NCBI GenBank assembly: GCA_023433275.1
Contig: JAEZDN010000106.1
Location: forward strand, 1 to 10,167
DNA length: 10,167 nucleotides
DNA from: Verrucomicrobiota bacterium
GTDB lineage: Bacteria > Verrucomicrobiota > Verrucomicrobiia > Opitutales > Opitutaceae
Direction: 5' to 3'
Position 1 is the first letter of the stretch. The number at the start of each line of letters is the position of its first letter. Shown piece by piece: positions 6,898 to 10,167 of this stretch. The position numbers were made by a program, and so were the translations under genes. The notes beneath the pieces are model-generated. The model did no database searches and was not told the DNA's origin. It saw only the letters and a list, made by a program, of their open reading frames with translations.

Positions 6898-6917
6898 GCC
6901 TGTAAACAGGCTCCTAC
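6898..6917 (-). repeat. GTAG-headed REP-like hairpin, GCCTGT family
   Basis: Arms GCCTGT (6898-6903) and ACAGGC (6906-6911) with minus-strand head GTAGGA (6917-6912). A flanking CAGGCGA repeats part of the stem, so an alternative pairing is possible. It lies in the 239-bp gap between the efflux operon promoter and the end of the hydroxylase gene. Confidence 0.6.
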
Positions 6918-6937
6918 AGGCGAAGCCGTTCATTCCC

Positions 6938-6961
6938 GCCGGGTGGGGGCACCCGGCCCAC
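6938..6961 (-). repeat. GTGG-headed REP-like hairpin
   Basis: Stem GCCGGGTG (6938-6945) and CACCCGGC (6950-6957) with a GGGG loop on the plus strand and GTGG head on the minus strand (6961-6958). It is practically identical to the elements at 2611-2634 and 2725-2747. It lies 90 bases downstream of the hydroxylase stop, and no other terminator-like structure is visible there. Confidence 0.8.
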
Positions 6962-7051
6962 AGGTATTGGCCTCGGAGCGCGGCGAGTTTCTGTGCCGGC
7001 GGGGAGGGGTGGCGACGGCGCGAGCGGTGCGCGGTGGCGACGGCGGACTGG

Positions 7052-7885
7052 TTATTTGGCCGGCGACTCCGCCGATTGCCTCTGCGTCGCGCAGGCCCAG
7101 CGTTTGCTGCACCCGATGCAGGTGGGGAGCAGCTGGAGGGGCGGGCGCTCCTCCGCGCCGGAAGCGTGCACGTCGCGAAAGACCAGGATATCGTCGAAGC
7201 GATCCTCGCGCCAGTCATCGTATCCGCATTGGCCCGGCACGGCGTCAGCGTGGGGATTATGGAACGTGCCGAAGAGCCAGTCCCAGACCGGCAGGTCGGC
7301 AAAGTTCTGCGTGTGGTGGCGGTACTGGTGGTGAATGCGGTGCGATTCGGGCCGCTGGATGAGGAATCCCACCCAGCGGGGCGTGCGGAGGTTCAGGTGG
7401 TAGAAGTATTCCGCGATGGCGGTCAGGAAGGTGTAGAGAGCGCCCCCCTCGACGCTGCAGCCGAGCAGCAGGTAGACGATGCCCGCGCTGAGCAGGGAGT
7501 TGATCCCGATTTCGAGCGGGTGCTTGTAGAACGAGGTAACCAGCTCGATGCGGCGCGGGGAATGATGAAGCTGATGGCAGAAGCGCCAGAACCATTGGGA
7601 TTCATGGCGCCAGCGGTGCCACCAGTAATAGACGAAGGTGGAGATCAGGTAAGCGATGACGCCCTGGGCGATGGGACCAACGTGGTCGCGCAGTCGGAAC
7701 AGCGAGGCGGACTGGAGCCAGCGGTCCCACGTGTAGCCGGCGAGGATGATGATGCCGACCTGGATGACGTTGACGAAGATCACCCGTGCCCACCAGTTCC
7801 TCACTTGGGGCAGCTCGCGAGCCGGCCAGAGGCGTTCGACGACGAACAGGGCGGCGGCAATCGCGATGAGAAGCGCGAGCATCAT
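7052..7885 (-). CDS. Fatty acid hydroxylase / sterol desaturase superfamily protein
   Basis: A 277-residue integral membrane di-iron oxygenase-type protein. Hydrophobic segments lie near 2-17, 35-52, 70-88 and 126-143. The family histidine clusters are all present: HRWRH (90-94), HQLHH (104-108), His163 in FYHLN, HRIHH (182-186) and the pair HH (190-191). These ligate the non-haem iron pair that hydroxylates or desaturates lipid-like substrates. Conserved DLPVWDWLFGTFHNP (197-211) follows. The C-terminal tail is Cys-containing (CIGC near 256-259, then Cys265), which is not a family hallmark. The open frame reaches 8329, but that part is antisense to a plus-strand gene. The tandem Met pair at 7885/7882 directly before the first membrane helix is chosen, with no Shine-Dalgarno. 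It diverges from the plus-strand pair across 90 bases. The substrate cannot be told. Confidence 0.92.
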   Translation of the reverse strand: MMLALLIAIAAALFVVERLWPARELPQVRNWWARVIFVNVIQVGIIILAGYTWDRWLQSASLFRLRDHVGPIAQGVIAYLISTFVYYWWHRWRHESQWFWRFCHQLHHSPRRIELVTSFYKHPLEIGINSLLSAGIVYLLLGCSVEGGALYTFLTAIAEYFYHLNLRTPRWVGFLIQRPESHRIHHQYRHHTQNFADLPVWDWLFGTFHNPHADAVPGQCGYDDWREDRFDDILVFRDVHASGAEERPPLQLLPTCIGCSKRWACATQRQSAESPAK

Positions 7886-7975
7886 GGGCGCAACAGGACT
7901 AGCGAAGCCGGACCGGGCGGAAAGCCCAAAGGTTGGGATTGATGACCGCGGCGGCAGCTGGCTGGATGGCGGCCG

Positions 7976-8461
7976 ATGCCGCGTCTCACCCCGAAGTCCG
8001 CGAACCTGATCGCGCTGGGACTCACGCTCATGGGTTGTCTGCCGATGATCGGCTACATCACTGAATCGCGCGCGTTGCGAGGCGTCGGGGCGGCGACGGC
8101 CGCGGCGCCATACACCAAGGTGTTTTCCGACGTGGATGGCTTGGAAACGTTCGCCTCGAGTTTCACGCTGCTCTGGCGGGACGGACAGGGGACGCTCCAT
8201 GAATGGCCGATCACGCCGGAGCTCTATGGCCGGCTCGGCGGTGCCTACAACCGGCGGAATGTCTATGGCGCCGCGTTGTCCTATGCGCCGCGCCTGCCCG
8301 AGCCGTTGTGGAGCGCGGTGTTTTGCCACGCCTTCAAGCCGGGCGGCCCGTTGCGGCGGGAATTCGGGTTGCCGGATGACGCGCGTGATTTCGCGGTGGA
8401 GATCCGGACGCGCACGCGGGGGCGGCAGGATCGCTGGCGGTTGGAGCCCGCCTGTCCATGA
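7976..8461 (+). CDS. Hypothetical membrane-anchored protein, partner of HTTM-DCC gene
   Basis: A 161-residue protein I do not recognise. A basic N-terminus (MPRLTPKSAN) is followed by one hydrophobic segment at about residues 11-27, which fits an uncleaved anchor with the rest outside the cytoplasm. The soluble part has aromatic-rich stretches (TLLWRDGQGTLHEWPITPEL; NRRNVYGAALSYAP) and ends in a basic tail without other motifs. Its TGA overlaps the next gene's ATG by four bases (ATGA), so the two are almost certainly translated together. Upstream, GGATGG a few bases before ATG 7976 is only a weak ribosome-binding match. The tight pairing suggests it works with the HTTM-DCC protein, for example as an accessory subunit; this is inference. 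Good codon-level fit to the neighbouring genes and the overlap support it as real. Confidence 0.82.
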   Translation: MPRLTPKSANLIALGLTLMGCLPMIGYITESRALRGVGAATAAAPYTKVFSDVDGLETFASSFTLLWRDGQGTLHEWPITPELYGRLGGAYNRRNVYGAALSYAPRLPEPLWSAVFCHAFKPGGPLRREFGLPDDARDFAVEIRTRTRGRQDRWRLEPACP

Positions 8462-9714
8462 GCGGCATCAAGAACATCAGTGCCGGGCAGTTCGGGTTGT
8501 TCCGCATCCTGTTTGGCGTCTACTTGCTGCAGCACTTCCTCTGGCTGCTACCGTCTGGCGCGGAAATTTTCTCCAACGCCGGCGTGCTCGCTGATCCGCG
8601 GCTCAATGCCACGCACGGCTTGCTCCCCAACCCCCTCGCCACCTCCTGGGGTGGCACGCCGGGATTTGTCACGGGATTCCTCGTCGTGCTGGCGGGCCTG
8701 AGCGTGGCGTTCACGCTGGGGATCCGGCGGCGGTTGGCCGCGCTGTTGCTCTGGTATGGCTGGGCGTGCCTGTTCAATCGCAATAATCTCATCAGCAATC
8801 CGTCGCTGCCGTACGTGGGGCTGATCCTGCTGTTTTGCGTCGTGATCCCCGATGGCGAGTCGCTGCGCCTGGGCGGCGCCCGGGGACGCCGGCCGGGCGA
8901 GTGGTTTTTTCCCGCGGGCGTGTTCCTCGGCGCGTGGTTCCTGATGGCGGCCGGCTACACGTTCAGTGGCGTGATAAAACTGTGGAGTCCGAGCTGGCTG
9001 GATGGGACGGCGTTCCGCCACCTGATCGACAACCCGCTCGCGCGCCCGGGATTTTTTCGCGATGCCTTTCTCGCGCTCCCGCCAGCGGTGATCGCCGGGT
9101 TCACGTGGGCAGTGCTCGCGGCGGAGATCCTGTTCCTGCCGTTGTGCCTGGGGCGCACGGGCCGCCTCGTGGCGTGGTCCGGCATGTTGGTCATGCACCT
9201 GGGAATCATTTTGGCGGTGGATTTCGCGGACCTGAGTTTCGGCATGGTGATGCTGCACCTTTTCACCTTCGACCCCGACTGGCTGCCGCCGCGGACCGGG
9301 GCGCGCCAGCCCGTCCTGCTCTACGACGGCGAGTGCGGATTGTGCAACGCGGTGGTGCGATTCCTCCTGCGGGAGGACGTGGGTGGACGGATCAGGTTCG
9401 CCCCGCTCCAAGGCGAGCCGGCGCAACGTTATCTCAAGGCGCAAGGGCTCCCGACCGCTGATTTCGACAGCCTCGTGTTTGTGCCGGACTGGAACCAGCC
9501 GGCGGCGGGTGCGTATCGACTCCGGACGGCGGGGGTGGCGGCCACCGCCGATGAGATCGGGGGTTTGTGGCGCGTGGTGTCGTGGCTGCGGTTCCTGCCG
9601 GCGGTCCTGCGCGACGGTGCGTACAAGCTTGTGGCGCGGATGCGGTACGCGTTGTTCGGTGAGTACAAACCGACGCCGCTGCCGGAACCGACGTGGGCGG
9701 AGCGCTTTTTGTAG
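8458..9714 (+). CDS. HTTM membrane domain fused to DCC (DUF393) thiol-oxidoreductase-like domain
   Basis: A 418-residue two-domain protein. Residues 1 to about 275 form an HTTM domain, the multi-helix membrane domain related to vitamin-K-dependent gamma-carboxylase. Several hydrophobic helices are visible, with the family segments FNRNNLISNPSLPYVGL (106-122) and YTFSGVIKLWSPSWLDGTAF (167-186). Residues about 284-405 form a DCC/DUF393 domain with the defining YDGECGLC (289-296; Cys293, Cys296), then RIRFAPLQGE. That fold is thioredoxin-like and is predicted to act on thiols or disulfides. The C-terminal helices (WLRFLPAVLRDGAYKLVARMR) also fit DUF393. HTTM-DCC linkage is known in bacterial genomes, but the reaction is not established as far as I know. 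The start at 8458 overlaps the upstream gene's stop. On topology, the DCC domain follows the last helix; which side of the membrane it faces cannot be read here. Confidence 0.9.
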   Translation: MSGIKNISAGQFGLFRILFGVYLLQHFLWLLPSGAEIFSNAGVLADPRLNATHGLLPNPLATSWGGTPGFVTGFLVVLAGLSVAFTLGIRRRLAALLLWYGWACLFNRNNLISNPSLPYVGLILLFCVVIPDGESLRLGGARGRRPGEWFFPAGVFLGAWFLMAAGYTFSGVIKLWSPSWLDGTAFRHLIDNPLARPGFFRDAFLALPPAVIAGFTWAVLAAEILFLPLCLGRTGRLVAWSGMLVMHLGIILAVDFADLSFGMVMLHLFTFDPDWLPPRTGARQPVLLYDGECGLCNAVVRFLLREDVGGRIRFAPLQGEPAQRYLKAQGLPTADFDSLVFVPDWNQPAAGAYRLRTAGVAATADEIGGLWRVVSWLRFLPAVLRDGAYKLVARMRYALFGEYKPTPLPEPTWAERFL

Positions 9715-9732
9715 AAGGGGGAGGCGAGGGCC

Positions 9733-9758
9733 GGCCGGTCAGAGACCGGCCCTCCCAC
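9733..9758 (-). repeat. REP-like hairpin of the GGCCGGTC family
   Basis: Perfect 8-bp stem (GGCCGGTC at 9733-9740, GACCGGCC at 9744-9751) with an AGA loop, matching the element at 5212-5234 in both arms. The minus-strand head differs: GTGGGAG (9758-9752) instead of GTAG. It starts 18 bases past the HTTM-DCC stop and is the first element of a 336-bp non-coding region. Confidence 0.8.
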
Positions 9759-9772
9759 GTTGCGGCGGACTC

Positions 9773-9903
9773 ATGCAGTCGGAATGTAGTGCCGTAGCGT
9801 GCATGGTCGAATGGTTCAGCGTAGGAGCGCGGCTCGCCCACGCTCTCGGTTCCCGGAGCGAGCGAAGGGCGCGGTCAAGCCGCGCCCCTACATCCGAATG
9901 CAT
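9773..9903. repeat. Composite REP pair with terminal inverted repeats (BIME- or MITE-like)
   Basis: Outer arms ATGCAGTCGGAATGTAG (9773-9789) and CTACATCCGAATGCAT (9888-9903) are complementary except for one mismatch and one gap. Inside, a plus-strand GTAG at 9821 heads an imperfect stem (GAGCG at 9825-9829, CGCTC at 9841-9845). A minus-strand GTAG (9891-9888) heads a perfect one (GGGCGCGG at 9867-9874, CCGCGCCC at 9880-9887, TCAAG loop). Two REP-like units facing each other are the classic layout of a BIME. Near-identical 11-mers flank it: GTTGCGGCGGA at 9759-9769 and GTTCCGGCGGA at 9905-9915, possibly a target duplication but in simple GC-rich sequence. Confidence 0.65.
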
Positions 9904-9926
9904 CGTTCCGGCGGAGGCGGACGATT

Positions 9927-9950
9927 CGCGGGCGGGGTCGCCCGCGCTCC
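9927..9950 (-). repeat. GGAG-headed REP-like hairpin
   Basis: Perfect 8-bp stem CGCGGGCG (9927-9934) with CGCCCGCG (9939-9946), a 4-base loop, and minus-strand head GGAG (9950-9947). It is a further stem family with the same head-stem design; its core resembles the palindrome at 2669-2684. Confidence 0.7.
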
Positions 9951-9997
9951 ATTGGGCCGCTGCGGCGGGGTGTCGTGATCGGGAAGTTGCCGGGCAC

Positions 9998-10025
9998 AAA
10001 AAAGGCCGGACGTGGAGTCCGGCCT
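9998..10025 (-). terminator. Intrinsic terminator of the RNA-binding protein gene
   Basis: On the minus strand an 8-bp stem (AGGCCGGA at 10003-10010 pairs with TCCGGCCT at 10018-10025) with a 7-base loop runs into six T residues (complement of 9998-10003). It begins 25 bases after the stop codon at 10051. It is the only structure in this window with a proper U-tract. Confidence 0.92.
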
Positions 10026-10050
10026 GAAATGGAGGAAGGGAACGAAGGGC

Positions 10051-10167
10051 TTATTCGCGGCCGTAGCCGCCGCCGCCGTCGCCACCGCGATCGCCGCGGT
10101 AGCCACCGCCGCCGCCGCGATCTCCGCGGTAACCGCCGCCACCGCCACGACCACCCCGGCCGCCGCC
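10051..10167 (-). CDS. Arg/Gly-rich C-terminal tail, probably an RRM RNA-binding protein (partial)
   Basis: Only the last 38 codons are in the window. The tail consists of Gly runs with Arg, Tyr and Asp, including two YRGDRGG blocks, and ends GGGYGRE before TAA. Small bacterial RNA-binding proteins with one RRM and a cold-inducible expression pattern typically end in such RGG-like tails, so that is the likely identity. The RRM itself lies beyond the right edge, so this is inference. The tail is internally repetitive at DNA level too (CGCGGCGATCGC-like blocks), so copy number may vary between strains. The frame is open to the edge and followed by a good terminator, which supports a real gene end. 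Confidence 0.75.
   Translation of the reverse strand, partial: GGGRGGRGGGGGYRGDRGGGGGYRGDRGGDGGGGYGRE

Noticed and set aside
7886..8329. N-terminal extension of the hydroxylase to 8329
   Set aside because: The extra residues are Arg/Pro-rich, lack conservation features and lie antisense to the 7976-8461 gene. The double Met at 7885 starts just before the first membrane helix.

Overview
This is a GC-rich bacterial window with eight complete or nearly complete genes, one gene cut by the right edge, and an unusually dense set of short palindromic intergenic repeats. It contains no rRNA, tRNA, insertion sequence or CRISPR array. Base composition, gene families and the many GTAG/GTGG-headed hairpins between genes fit a Gram-negative organism. 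My best guess is a verrucomicrobial (Opitutaceae-like) genome, but this is inference; no marker gene here settles it.

Layout from left to right. Positions 1-158 hold a tandem cluster of GTGG-headed hairpins. A TerC-family membrane protein follows on the minus strand (174-1136), diverging from a secreted-leader MscS-type mechanosensitive channel on the plus strand (1293-2588). A convergent gap (2589-2761) holds three palindromic elements. Positions 2762-6812 form one minus-strand efflux operon read right to left: TetR regulator, HlyD/YbhG-like membrane-fusion lipoprotein, ABC ATPase, ABC-2 permease. A perfect 12+12 bp inverted repeat directly before the TetR start is the likely operator. REP-like elements are inserted inside this operon: one supplies the HlyD stop codon, and a five-copy 42-bp tandem array separates ATPase from permease.

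Next is a minus-strand fatty-acid-hydroxylase/sterol-desaturase family membrane protein (7052-7885). It diverges from a two-gene plus-strand unit: a small unrecognised membrane-anchored protein (7976-8461) whose stop overlaps the start of an HTTM-DCC fusion (8458-9714), a vitamin-K-carboxylase-like membrane domain joined to a thioredoxin-like YDGxCxxC domain. The last gap (9715-10050) contains several REP-like elements, a composite inverted-repeat element, and a clear intrinsic terminator for the gene entering from the right edge. Only the Arg/Gly-rich tail of that gene is visible, probably from an RRM RNA-binding protein.

Functionally the window combines envelope stress and transport genes (TerC, MscS, a regulated efflux pump) with a lipid- or thiol-related membrane locus. 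The most unusual feature is the repeat population: at least five sequence families share one design, a GTAG, GTGG or GGAG head directly followed by a perfect or near-perfect stem. This matches REP elements, although no REP-associated transposase (RAYT) gene lies in the window.
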